From assembly GCF_019264485.1 (NCBI RefSeq), contig NZ_JAHVAA010000011.1, positions 372,001 through 436,000 on the forward strand: a DNA stretch of 64,000 nt. The letters are read 5' to 3'. The translations under genes and the position numbers were made by a program. The stretch comes from Sediminibacterium sp. GTDB lineage: Bacteria > Bacteroidota > Bacteroidia > Chitinophagales > Chitinophagaceae. The notes beneath the pieces are model-generated. The model was not told where the DNA came from, made no database searches, and saw only the letters and a program-made list of their open reading frames with translations. Shown one piece after another: positions 32,298-39,836 of this stretch; position 1 is the first letter of the stretch, and each line of letters begins with the position of its first letter.

Positions 32298-34136
32298 TTA
32301 TTCTACTGTAACACTTTTGGCAAGGTTTCTGGGTTTATCCACGTCGAGCCCTTTCGCCAGTCCAACATAATAACTTAACAGTTGAAGTGGTATGGTGCTG
32401 AGTAAAGGAGCAATCACTTCATCTGTATCAGGTACAAACATTACATCATCGGCCATACCGGGGATAATATCATCATTAACAGTGGCCACCGCAATAACTT
32501 TACCTTTTCTTGCTTTGATCTCCTGTACATTCGAAACGATTTTTTCGTAGTAAGAATCTTTGGTTGCTACGAAAACCACTGGTAATTTCTCATCAACCAA
32601 TGCAATCGGTCCATGTTTCATTTCTGCAGCAGGATAACCTTCTGCGTGTATATAAGATATCTCTTTTAATTTGAGCGCTCCTTCCAGTGCCACAGGGAAA
32701 TTATATCCCCGGCCAAGGAACAGGAAATCGGTGGCGTCTTTATATTTTTCTGCAATTCTTTTGATATTGGAAGTGTCTGCCAGTATTTCTTTTACTTTTT
32801 CCGGAACGGCTTCCAGTTCTTTCATTAGTGACAGATAGCGTTTCTCATCGATAGTACCTTTGACATAACCAATTTTCAAAGCCATCATGGCAAGTACCGC
32901 CAACTGACCTGTAAATGCTTTCGTGCTGGCCACGCCAATTTCAGGGCCGGCATGGGTATAGGCGCCTGCATGACTGAGCCTGGCGATACTGCTGCCTACT
33001 GCATTTACCACACCAAAGATAAAAGCACCTTTTTCTTTGGCGCTTTCAAGTGCCACCAGCGTATCGGCTGTTTCGCCACTCTGTGAGATAGCAATAATTA
33101 CATCTCCTTTGTTTACTACAGGATTTCTGTAACGAAATTCTGAAGCATATTCAACCTCTACCGGTATACGGCATAATTCTTCAATCTGGTATTCGGCAAT
33201 TAAACCGGCGTGCCAGCTTGTACCACAGGCAACAATTAAAATTCGTTGTGCATTTTTTAAAGCTTCAATATGATTGTCAACACCGCTCATAATAATCTGC
33301 CCGGTTTGTGGCAGCAACCTTCCTCTCAGACAATCGAAAATTGTATCGGGTTGTTCGTGAATTTCTTTTAGCATGAAATGCTCGTATCCGCCTTTTTCAA
33401 TAGCAGCAAGCTCCATATCGAGTTTGGTAATAAAAGGAGTTTGTTTTTCATTACCCAGGTTTTTCAGGATAAGTTCATCGGGTCGAATGATGGCAATCTC
33501 ATAATCATTTACATACACTACTTCTTTGGTATATTCAATAATGGGTGATGCATCGCTTGCAAGGAAATGTTCTCCTTTACCAATGCCAATTACCAGCGGA
33601 CTTCCTTTTCTTGCTGCAATAATTGTTTCAGGGTCATCTTTAGAAATCAGTAGAATACAATAAGCACCTACAATACGTTTGAGTGCAATACGTAAAGCTT
33701 CTTCAAGCGAGCAGTTATTATTTGTTTTGATGTCTTCAATAAAATTGAGCAATACTTCTGTATCGGTGTCACTTTTAAAATCATACCCTTTAGAAATCAG
33801 TTCCTGTTTAATATGTGCATAGTTTTCTATGATACCATTGTGTATCATAGCCAGTTGTCCGCTTTGCGATAAATGCGGGTGCGCATTCCTGTCGCTGGGT
33901 TCACCATGTGTAGCCCAACGGGTATGACCAATACCAATATGGGCGTGTACATCTTTGCCCATGGTATCTTCTTCCATTTCGGCTACTTTCCCTTTCTTTT
34001 TGTACACATTTAATTGCCCGTTATGCAGTAGTGCAACACCTGAGCTGTCGTAGCCACGGTATTCCAGTCTTTTTAATCCTTTTAATACAATCGGGTAGGC
34101 TTCTCTATGACCAACATATCCAACAATACCGCACAT
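32298..34136 (-). CDS. glmS: Glutamine-fructose-6-phosphate aminotransferase (isomerizing)
   Basis: A 612-residue cytoplasmic enzyme making glucosamine-6-phosphate, the entry to UDP-GlcNAc for peptidoglycan and LPS. The start is set at ATG 34136 so that MCGIVGYVGHREAY exposes the catalytic Cys after Met removal; a longer open frame to 34166 would bury it. The N-terminal glutaminase domain (1-240) has GIGHTRWATHG and IHNGIIENY. Two SIS domains follow (CGTSWHAGLIAEY, ISQSGETADTL, GVASTKAFTGQLA), and the C-terminal AKSVTVE is the family end. DUF4954 follows on the same strand. No glmS ribozyme is seen in the leader. Confidence 0.97.
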   Translation of the reverse strand: MCGIVGYVGHREAYPIVLKGLKRLEYRGYDSSGVALLHNGQLNVYKKKGKVAEMEEDTMGKDVHAHIGIGHTRWATHGEPSDRNAHPHLSQSGQLAMIHNGIIENYAHIKQELISKGYDFKSDTDTEVLLNFIEDIKTNNNCSLEEALRIALKRIVGAYCILLISKDDPETIIAARKGSPLVIGIGKGEHFLASDASPIIEYTKEVVYVNDYEIAIIRPDELILKNLGNEKQTPFITKLDMELAAIEKGGYEHFMLKEIHEQPDTIFDCLRGRLLPQTGQIIMSGVDNHIEALKNAQRILIVACGTSWHAGLIAEYQIEELCRIPVEVEYASEFRYRNPVVNKGDVIIAISQSGETADTLVALESAKEKGAFIFGVVNAVGSSIARLSHAGAYTHAGPEIGVASTKAFTGQLAVLAMMALKIGYVKGTIDEKRYLSLMKELEAVPEKVKEILADTSNIKRIAEKYKDATDFLFLGRGYNFPVALEGALKLKEISYIHAEGYPAAEMKHGPIALVDEKLPVVFVATKDSYYEKIVSNVQEIKARKGKVIAVATVNDDIIPGMADDVMFVPDTDEVIAPLLSTIPLQLLSYYVGLAKGLDVDKPRNLAKSVTVE

Positions 34137-34232
34137 AATTTTTTGCTTTAATAGGTAAATAATCAAGATTAACTTTCACGGCGGAAAATTACCCTGGATT
34201 GCAAATATTCAACTTAAACTTAAATAAATTCA

Positions 34233-34841
34233 ATGCATTACACATTCGATCTTTCAAAAGAGTATATACTTGAAGATGACTGCGTTTTATTGCGGCCTTT
34301 AAAAGCAGATGATTGCGATAATCTGCGGTATTTCTCCCTAAATGAGCCAGATATCTGGACTTATTCTTCGCAAAAAGCAGCAGGAGAAGAAAACCTTAAA
34401 AAGTATATAGAATTTGCACTGAATGCCCGTGCCGCAGGAAATGAGTATCCTTTTATTGTTTTTGACAAAAGAACACAGTCTTATGCCGGCAGCACACGGT
34501 ATTACGATATCCAGTTACAACACCTCACCCTTCAACTAGGGTTTACCTGGTATGGTAAAGCTTTTCAGGGTACGGGGCTGAATAAACACTGTAAATTCCT
34601 GCTTCTGCAATTTGCTTTTGAACAAATGGGTATGGAGAGGGTAGAATTTCGGGCCGATAACAATAATGCCCGCAGCATAGCAGCCATGAAAAGCATTGGC
34701 TGTACACCCGAAGGAGTATTAAGGAGTCATGCCATTAAAGCCGACGGAAGCCGCCGCGACTCTATTGTACTGAGTATACTGAAAAATGAATGGTTTGGGC
34801 ATGTAAAAGAGAATATCAGGAGGAAGATGGCAGATCTATGA
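34233..34841 (+). CDS. GNAT family N-acetyltransferase (RimJ/RimL type)
   Basis: A 202-residue cytoplasmic acetyltransferase. The fold signature begins LRPLKADDCDNLRYFSLNEP. The acetyl-CoA-binding region is LGFTWYGKAFQGTGLNKHCK (about residues 107-126), with an R/Q-x2-G-x-G/A variant QGTGLN, followed by RVEFRADNNNARSIAAMKSI, the hallmark of RimJ/RimL enzymes. The substrate is unknown; it could be a protein N-terminus or a small amine. The last codons (KMADL) are read from a 12-base word (GATGGCAGATCT, 34826-34837) that also occurs non-coding at 18424, so a repeat element has probably replaced the original 3' end. Confidence 0.88.
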   Translation: MHYTFDLSKEYILEDDCVLLRPLKADDCDNLRYFSLNEPDIWTYSSQKAAGEENLKKYIEFALNARAAGNEYPFIVFDKRTQSYAGSTRYYDIQLQHLTLQLGFTWYGKAFQGTGLNKHCKFLLLQFAFEQMGMERVEFRADNNNARSIAAMKSIGCTPEGVLRSHAIKADGSRRDSIVLSILKNEWFGHVKENIRRKMADL

Positions 34842-34915
34842 TTGCTGATCTCAGATGTCTGATATTCATGCTGCATCCCCCTTGAACATTCATTATTCAG
34901 TATTCAACATTCATA
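34826..34915. repeat. Repeat cluster at the acetyltransferase 3' end
   Basis: The left part has GATGGCAGATCT and GCTGATCTCAGATGTCTGAT (words of the CAGATCTCAGAT family). The right part has GAACATTCATTATTCAG and TATTCAACATTCAT (34886-34916), related to the words at 13097. Pairing is weak, so this looks like fused single arms of two families. The left part overlaps the acetyltransferase stop. Confidence 0.55.
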
Positions 34916-34985
34916 ATTTCTCCCCGTTTATACTTATAAATCGGTAATTGCGTCTTTACACAGGTGGAGAATCAAATAATGTGCG

Positions 34986-34993
34986 TATTTTTG
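34986..34993 (+). promoter_or_regulatory. -7 promoter element
   Basis: TATTTTTG matches TAnnTTTG exactly, 44 bases before the start codon of the membrane protein at 35037. No good -33 partner is found at normal spacing. Confidence 0.5.
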
Positions 34994-35036
34994 TTTCATA
35001 GACAGTAACCCCCCGCTGATTCTAATTTTTTATTGT

Positions 35037-35441
35037 ATGCAACAGCGGACTATTATTACCCGTACGGAGGATATCCGTAGTATCGCAAGAGATATCAGTA
35101 TCTTTTCTTGCAAGAAGCAAATCTTTAAGGTTCAGTTGAGCCATATCTCTGAAACAGAGAATTTTGAAGTTGAGAAAAAACTGGTGCGGCTTTACTCACT
35201 CGGACAGCATGGGTTCTGGGCCGTACTCCCTGTTTACACCATTCTTGTGTACCTGCTGATGTTGTTTGCTAACATTATACCTTATCATGAACTGGGTATT
35301 GTTCCTACCATCCTTCTATATGCTCCCTTTGCTATAGGAGCAATCTTTTTCTTAAGAATTCTGGCTACTTTCTACGCCAAACGTTCATTACTGAAACTGG
35401 CACAAGAATTACAAACCGATCCTTCTTTTACTTTTGGATAA
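35037..35441 (+). CDS. Hypothetical protein with two membrane helices
   Basis: A 134-residue protein. The N-terminal 55 residues are soluble and charged (RTEDIRSIARDISIFSCKKQ), then two membrane segments at about 59-80 (FWAVLPVYTILVYLLMLFAN) and 86-108 (GIVPTILLYAPFAIGAIFFL), and a short cytoplasmic tail. No family is recognised. It is preceded by a good -7 element and followed by a terminator hairpin at 35472, so it is probably expressed on its own. Confidence 0.6.
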   Translation: MQQRTIITRTEDIRSIARDISIFSCKKQIFKVQLSHISETENFEVEKKLVRLYSLGQHGFWAVLPVYTILVYLLMLFANIIPYHELGIVPTILLYAPFAIGAIFFLRILATFYAKRSLLKLAQELQTDPSFTFG

Positions 35442-35471
35442 ACGAACTGGTTTTTACGATTCGATTGATTT

Positions 35472-35501
35472 AAGTTTCACTTCAACAGGTGGAACTTTTT
35501 T
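35472..35501. terminator. Terminator between convergent genes
   Basis: AAGTTTCAC (35472-35480) pairs with GTGGAACTT (35489-35497), with one G-U pair, around an 8-base loop, and T residues follow. It lies before the convergent mgtE stop. Confidence 0.75.
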
Positions 35502-35530
35502 ATGAAGCGTCGTTTGAAGCCTTGTTATGG

Positions 35531-36922
35531 TTAGAGTAATAAACCCTGCAGGAAGAAATAAGCGAAACTGAAATAAATAATCAGGCCTGTTACATCTACA
35601 AGTGTAGCAACAAAGGGTGCTGAAGAAACGGCAGGATCGGCTCCGAGTTTTTTGAGGAAGATGGGCAGCATGGATCCGGATAAAGTTCCCCACAGTACAA
35701 CTCCAATTAATGAGAAGCCTACAGTAAAAGCAATCATCATCCAGTGTTCCCCATAAATTTCGGGAAAGAAAGAATGCCATACAGACACGCGAACAAATCC
35801 AATAATGCCCAGAACGGTTCCGAGTAATAAGCCACTTAATATTTCCCTTCTTAATACGCGCCACCAGTCGCTAATGGTGATTTCGCCAACGGCCATAGCC
35901 TGAATAATCAGTGTAGAAGCCTGTGAACCACTGTTACCGCCACTGGAAATAATTAAAGGAACAAATAAGGCAAGCACCACTGCTTTGGCAATTTCGTCTT
36001 CAAAATATCCCATGGCAGTTGCGGTGAGCATTTCTCCAAGAAAAAGAACAATGAGCCAACCCACACGTTTTCTGAATAATTTAAACAATGGGATATCAAG
36101 ATAGGGTTCGTTCAGCGCTTCCGTACCACCAATTTTTTGCATGTCTTCACTGAACTCTTCATTGGCCACCCATAACATATCGTCGATAGTAATAATACCC
36201 AGCAAAATATTATGATCATCTACCACCGGAAGTGCCACACGGTTATTCATTTTAAATACCTGGTTGGCATATTCCTGATCGTCATTTACATTCAGCGATA
36301 CCACACGTCCGTCGATGATTTCATCAATTCTTTTATCTGGTGGGGCAAGAATTACATCCCTGATTCTTATATCATCTATCAGCGCACCTGTTTCATCTAT
36401 CACATAAATAACATCGATGGTTTCACTGTTCTTACCAAATTTCCGGATCGTACTAAAAACTTCCGATACTTTATTATAGGCGTACACATACACATAGTCG
36501 GGAGTCATCAGCCTGCCTACACTGTCTTCCGGATAACCCAGCATGGCCAGTGTAATTTTACGTTCTTCGGGGTCAAGCAATTTAATGAGGTCGCGGATGG
36601 CTGCCTTGGGTAATTCTTCCAGAAAGTCGGTTCGGTCATCGGCAGGAAGTTCGTTCAACAGTTCTGCTGTTTTTGCAGAAGGTAATTCCTTAACAATATC
36701 TTTCTGTTGTGCAATGTCGAGGATCTTGAAAACACTGGCCGCCCTGTGTATGGCCATATTGGCAATGATCTGGGCTTCATATTCAGGGAAATCATTGATC
36801 AGCTCGGCCACATCACTGATATTCTGGTGATCAAGAAATTCCCTGATCTCCAGTTTATCTTCTTTTGCAATCAGCAATTCAAACTGCTCATTAATGCCGG
36901 GCTGTTCCAGTTCGAGTGACAT
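35531..36922 (-). CDS. mgtE: Magnesium transporter MgtE
   Basis: A 463-residue inner-membrane Mg2+ channel. The N-terminal superhelical MgtE_N domain (about 30-130, with ELLNELPADDRTDFLEELPK) is followed by a CBS pair (about 140-260, RLMTPDYVYVY and GIITIDDMLWVA), which senses cytosolic Mg2+, then by five membrane helices. The pore motif is in the region VPLIISSGGNSGSQASTLII, and the last helix ends at FAYFFLQGLLL. Length and domain order are normal. It is transcribed alone, divergent from the SET gene. Confidence 0.95.
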   Translation of the reverse strand: MSLELEQPGINEQFELLIAKEDKLEIREFLDHQNISDVAELINDFPEYEAQIIANMAIHRAASVFKILDIAQQKDIVKELPSAKTAELLNELPADDRTDFLEELPKAAIRDLIKLLDPEERKITLAMLGYPEDSVGRLMTPDYVYVYAYNKVSEVFSTIRKFGKNSETIDVIYVIDETGALIDDIRIRDVILAPPDKRIDEIIDGRVVSLNVNDDQEYANQVFKMNNRVALPVVDDHNILLGIITIDDMLWVANEEFSEDMQKIGGTEALNEPYLDIPLFKLFRKRVGWLIVLFLGEMLTATAMGYFEDEIAKAVVLALFVPLIISSGGNSGSQASTLIIQAMAVGEITISDWWRVLRREILSGLLLGTVLGIIGFVRVSVWHSFFPEIYGEHWMMIAFTVGFSLIGVVLWGTLSGSMLPIFLKKLGADPAVSSAPFVATLVDVTGLIIYFSFAYFFLQGLLL

Positions 36923-37015
36923 GAGCGCAATTTACGGGGGAATGACCAATGGGCAAACCCGGACTCAGGAAATAACGTATTTTGGAGCCATCAGACCAAG
37001 CTTCAAATTAGTAAT

Positions 37016-37399
37016 ATGATACTTCCTATCCTTTCTATCGCTCCTTCACCCGAACGAGGCAGGGGTGTTTTTACAACACAGGATATAGAAACAGGTACTA
37101 TTGTTGAAATATCACCTGTGCTCGTATTAGATCCGGAAGAGAGGGCCAAAGTAGAACAGACCCTTTTGTTCGACTATATTTTTGAATGGGGTGATGACCT
37201 GAAAAGTGCCTGTGTGGCGTTGGGATATTTATCGGTATATAATCATTCCTATACCGCCAATTGTATCTACGAAATGGATTTTGAAAATGAACTGATGCAG
37301 ATAAGAACAGTAAAACCTATTAAAACAGGAGAAGAACTCTTTATTAATTACAATGCAGACCCCGATAATGCCAAACCCATCTGGTTTGAAGCAAGCTGA
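37016..37399 (+). CDS. SET domain-containing protein
   Basis: A 127-residue protein that is a single SET domain. Visible motifs are SPERGRGVFTTQDIETGTIV, the region LGYLSVYNHSYTANCIYEMD with the pseudoknot N-H-S core (NHS), and GEELFINYN near the end. These bind S-adenosylmethionine and form the lysine channel. Bacterial SET proteins may methylate proteins; the target is unknown. A TATTTTGG element at 36979-36986 is a plausible -7 box. It is five bases upstream of an AraC regulator, so both are likely in one transcript. Confidence 0.88.
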   Translation: MILPILSIAPSPERGRGVFTTQDIETGTIVEISPVLVLDPEERAKVEQTLLFDYIFEWGDDLKSACVALGYLSVYNHSYTANCIYEMDFENELMQIRTVKPIKTGEELFINYNADPDNAKPIWFEAS

Positions 37400-37404
37400 T
37401 TTAT

Positions 37405-38217
37405 ATGGACTATCAAACTTATTTACCTCAGGAAGATTTAGCGGCTTTCATCAAATGCTACTGGACTTTGTCTGCACCAGCTTCTTCTACAGAAGAAAGG
37501 CAGCGTATAGTGCCTGATGGCTGTATGGAAATGATTTTTCATGCAGGCGATCTGTATCGCCAGTACCTGCCTGATGCAACATATATTATGCAACCCAGGT
37601 GTTTTGTTTTCGGACAAATTACACAGCCGCTGGAAATTGCTGCAACAGGTCAAACGAAAATTTTTGCTGTGCGTTTTCATCCGGAAGGATTTTTACCATT
37701 TATCAATATGCTTATCCGGGAAATGGACAATAAGGCTATTTCTCTTGAGCGTTTGTTTGGTGATAAAGCGGCGGCTTTTGGAGAAGCCGTATGCACTGCA
37801 AAAGAAGTTGAAGAACAAATCAGTCTGGTAGAAAATTTCCTGCTCCAGCAATTACAAAACCAGGAAACCAGTGATCGTATCGCTGCCTCAAGTGTACAGA
37901 CGCTGCTTGCTTTAAAAGGGCAGTTAAGTGTAGATGAATTGGCCGGTCAGTTACAGGTTCATCGCAGACAACTGGAAAGAAAATTTGCAACAGTAATCGG
38001 CCTAAGTCCGAAACAACTGGCAAAAATTATTCGTTTGCAGGCCACATTGAAAATGATGGGTGAAGGGCAATATGATAACCTTACCGAACTGGCTTATGAA
38101 AATGGTTATTTTGATCAGGCCCATTTTATCAAAGACTTTAAGGAATTTACGGGTGTAACACCAGGTGAATTTTATGCAGATCAGTTAAAGATGAGCCACT
38201 TATTCAGTGGCAGCTGA
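37405..38217 (+). CDS. AraC family transcriptional regulator
   Basis: A 270-residue cytoplasmic regulator. The N-terminal DUF6597-type sensor (about 1-130) opens MDYQTYLPQEDLAAFIKCYW and holds IVPDGCMEMIFHAGD. The C-terminal HTH_18 domain (about 170-265) contains LSVDELAGQLQVHRRQLERK and YFDQAHFIKDFKEFTGVTPG, the second HTH of AraC proteins. It follows the SET gene after five bases. The ligand is unknown. Its stop overlaps the frame of the next gene's leader, but the next real start is 58 bases later. Confidence 0.92.
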   Translation: MDYQTYLPQEDLAAFIKCYWTLSAPASSTEERQRIVPDGCMEMIFHAGDLYRQYLPDATYIMQPRCFVFGQITQPLEIAATGQTKIFAVRFHPEGFLPFINMLIREMDNKAISLERLFGDKAAAFGEAVCTAKEVEEQISLVENFLLQQLQNQETSDRIAASSVQTLLALKGQLSVDELAGQLQVHRRQLERKFATVIGLSPKQLAKIIRLQATLKMMGEGQYDNLTELAYENGYFDQAHFIKDFKEFTGVTPGEFYADQLKMSHLFSGS

Positions 38218-38275
38218 TAAATGTCGCGATTTTACAATTTTAGATATACGGATATCTTCAGTTTTGATAAAAATT

Positions 38276-38740
38276 ATGGAAATGAATAAGATTATTGTCA
38301 TTATCGGATTATTACTGGCAGGAAACACAGTTATGGCCCAACAAACCAAAGCTGTTCAGTGGATGCTGGGGGTATGGAAAATAAGCACACCACAGGGAAC
38401 TGTGGTTGAAATATGGGAGGCAAAAGACGACAGTACTTTGCAGGGACGCAGTGTTTTTGTAAAAACAAACAATGATACCATTCCACAGGAACGTATTGAA
38501 ATGGCTTTCAGAAACGGGGAGTGGTTTTATATACCCACGGTGAGTAACCAGAACCAGGGGAAACCAGTTTCATTTAAAGTAATCTTTATTCATGGCAATG
38601 AGTTTGTAAGTGAAAACCCGGCGCATGATTTTCCGCAAAGAATTGCTTACCGCAGAATCAAACAAAACATGTATGCCAGTATCGAAGGAAAGCGAAACGG
38701 CCGGTTCAGTAAGCAGAATTTCGACTTTACAACAGAATAA
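38276..38740 (+). CDS. DUF6265-like secreted protein
   Basis: A 154-residue protein starting at ATG 38276 or 38282 (MEMNKIIVIIGLLLAGNTVMA). The signal peptide is followed by a lipocalin-like domain with VQWMLGVWKISTPQGTVVEI, LQGRSVFVKTNN and VSENPAHDFPQRIAYRRI. These are typical of DUF6265 proteins, which are predicted to bind small hydrophobic ligands. It is in the same direction as the AraC gene and could be cotranscribed. The role is unknown. It is followed by a long inverted repeat at the convergent junction with a bestrophin gene. Confidence 0.78.
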   Translation: MEMNKIIVIIGLLLAGNTVMAQQTKAVQWMLGVWKISTPQGTVVEIWEAKDDSTLQGRSVFVKTNNDTIPQERIEMAFRNGEWFYIPTVSNQNQGKPVSFKVIFIHGNEFVSENPAHDFPQRIAYRRIKQNMYASIEGKRNGRFSKQNFDFTTE

Positions 38741-38770
38741 GCATCAAAATAACTCCGCGTAATCTCCCCT

Positions 38771-38849
38771 TCTCCCTTTCTCTTTGTTAACCAGTCTTAG
38801 ATGATTGAGACCAGCTGGATACATTTTTTTAAACAAAGAGAAGGGGAGG
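38771..38849. repeat. Long inverted repeat, CTCCCTTTCTCTTTG family
   Basis: TCTCCCTTTCTCTTTGTT (38771-38788) pairs with AACAAAGAGAAGGGGAGG (38832-38849) over 18 bp with two G-U pairs. A T-run (38824-38830) lies in the loop. It is a relative of the repeat at 1894-1972, here at a convergent gene junction. Confidence 0.85.
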
Positions 38850-38851
38850 TT

Positions 38852-39733
38852 TTAGTTGAGGATGTCATTTACATTTTTACCGATGTTTTCAGCTATTCTT
38901 TGCATGGGTAAATCATTGTCATCTTTCCCAAATGGGTCTTCAATTTCTTCGGCAATTACTTCAAGGCTGGCCAGTACATAAAAGATGAAGACAACAACGG
39001 GTATGGTAATATACCCCAGCGATAAGGCAAAACCAAGTGGTAGTGTAATTACATAGATGAAAATGAATTTTTTGATGAAGGCGCTGTAGGAATAGGGAAT
39101 GGGGGTGTTTTTAATACGCTCACAGGCACCACAGATATCCAGGAAGGATTGTAATTCATTGTTTAAAAACAATAACTGGAAATCATTGATCTGTTTATCG
39201 CGATGCAGCAGGTTTATTTTATTCATCATCAGCATTACCACCTGGTTGGGGATATGTTTGCTGGTATCGAAACCAACGATTTCGGGATGTGGGCTGGAAT
39301 CTAATGCCAGTCTTGTTTTTTCATTTTGTAAATGAGCCCTTAATTCATTGGCGAATAGCGGGATGATTTTTTTAAAGAAAGCCCGGTTCTTATCATCGTC
39401 ATTTGGTAATATACTGTTCAGTTTAACGGCCAGGTTGCGACTGTTGTTTACCAGTGAACCCCAAAGTTTTCTTCCTTCCCACCAGCGGTCGTAAGCTGTA
39501 TTGGTTCTGAACACCAGCAGCATTGAAATGGCGAAACCCAGCAGGCTGTGCATGATGGTAATATTCTTTGCATGACTGCTCTCAGAAAGCTTCAGGTAAT
39601 TGGCTTCGAGGTAAACAATACCCCATGAATAAATACTGATGAATATTAATAAAGGAAATAACTGCCGGATGGTTTCTGTTTTATGAAAACTGAAAAGAAA
39701 ACGCACCCAGTCTTTTGGATTATAACTGATCAT
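38852..39733 (-). CDS. Bestrophin family ion channel (second copy)
   Basis: A 293-residue inner-membrane channel starting at ATG 39733 (MISYNPKDWVRFLFSFHKTE). The open frame goes further upstream to 39985 but that part overlaps the divergent GH1 gene and is not bestrophin-like. Motifs: MLLVFRTNTAYDRWWEGRKL near residue 60-80 and the C-terminal EEIEDPFGKDDNDLPMQRIA. The N-terminal and C-terminal membrane segments are clear. It is only distantly similar to the copy at 10138, sharing mainly the AYDRWWE and DPF motifs, so it probably has a different role or ion preference. Confidence 0.9.
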   Translation of the reverse strand: MISYNPKDWVRFLFSFHKTETIRQLFPLLIFISIYSWGIVYLEANYLKLSESSHAKNITIMHSLLGFAISMLLVFRTNTAYDRWWEGRKLWGSLVNNSRNLAVKLNSILPNDDDKNRAFFKKIIPLFANELRAHLQNEKTRLALDSSPHPEIVGFDTSKHIPNQVVMLMMNKINLLHRDKQINDFQLLFLNNELQSFLDICGACERIKNTPIPYSYSAFIKKFIFIYVITLPLGFALSLGYITIPVVVFIFYVLASLEVIAEEIEDPFGKDDNDLPMQRIAENIGKNVNDILN

Positions 39734-39836
39734 ACAATAAAAATAGTGATCCCGTTCCACTCTTGTATACTGCCGGTAACAAAACCTTAATATTGACCTT
39801 CCGGGTCTATACAGCAATTTCGCAGAAATTGCCACA

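Noticed and set aside
34137..34232. glmS ribozyme or riboswitch upstream of glmS
   Set aside because: The 96-base leader is AT-rich and lacks the ribozyme's conserved core. Only weak promoter-like elements (TAATTTTC on the minus strand at 34191-34184) are present.
35454..35864. Minus-strand frame of 136 codons overlapping mgtE
   Set aside because: Cysteine-rich out-of-frame shadow of the well-supported mgtE gene.
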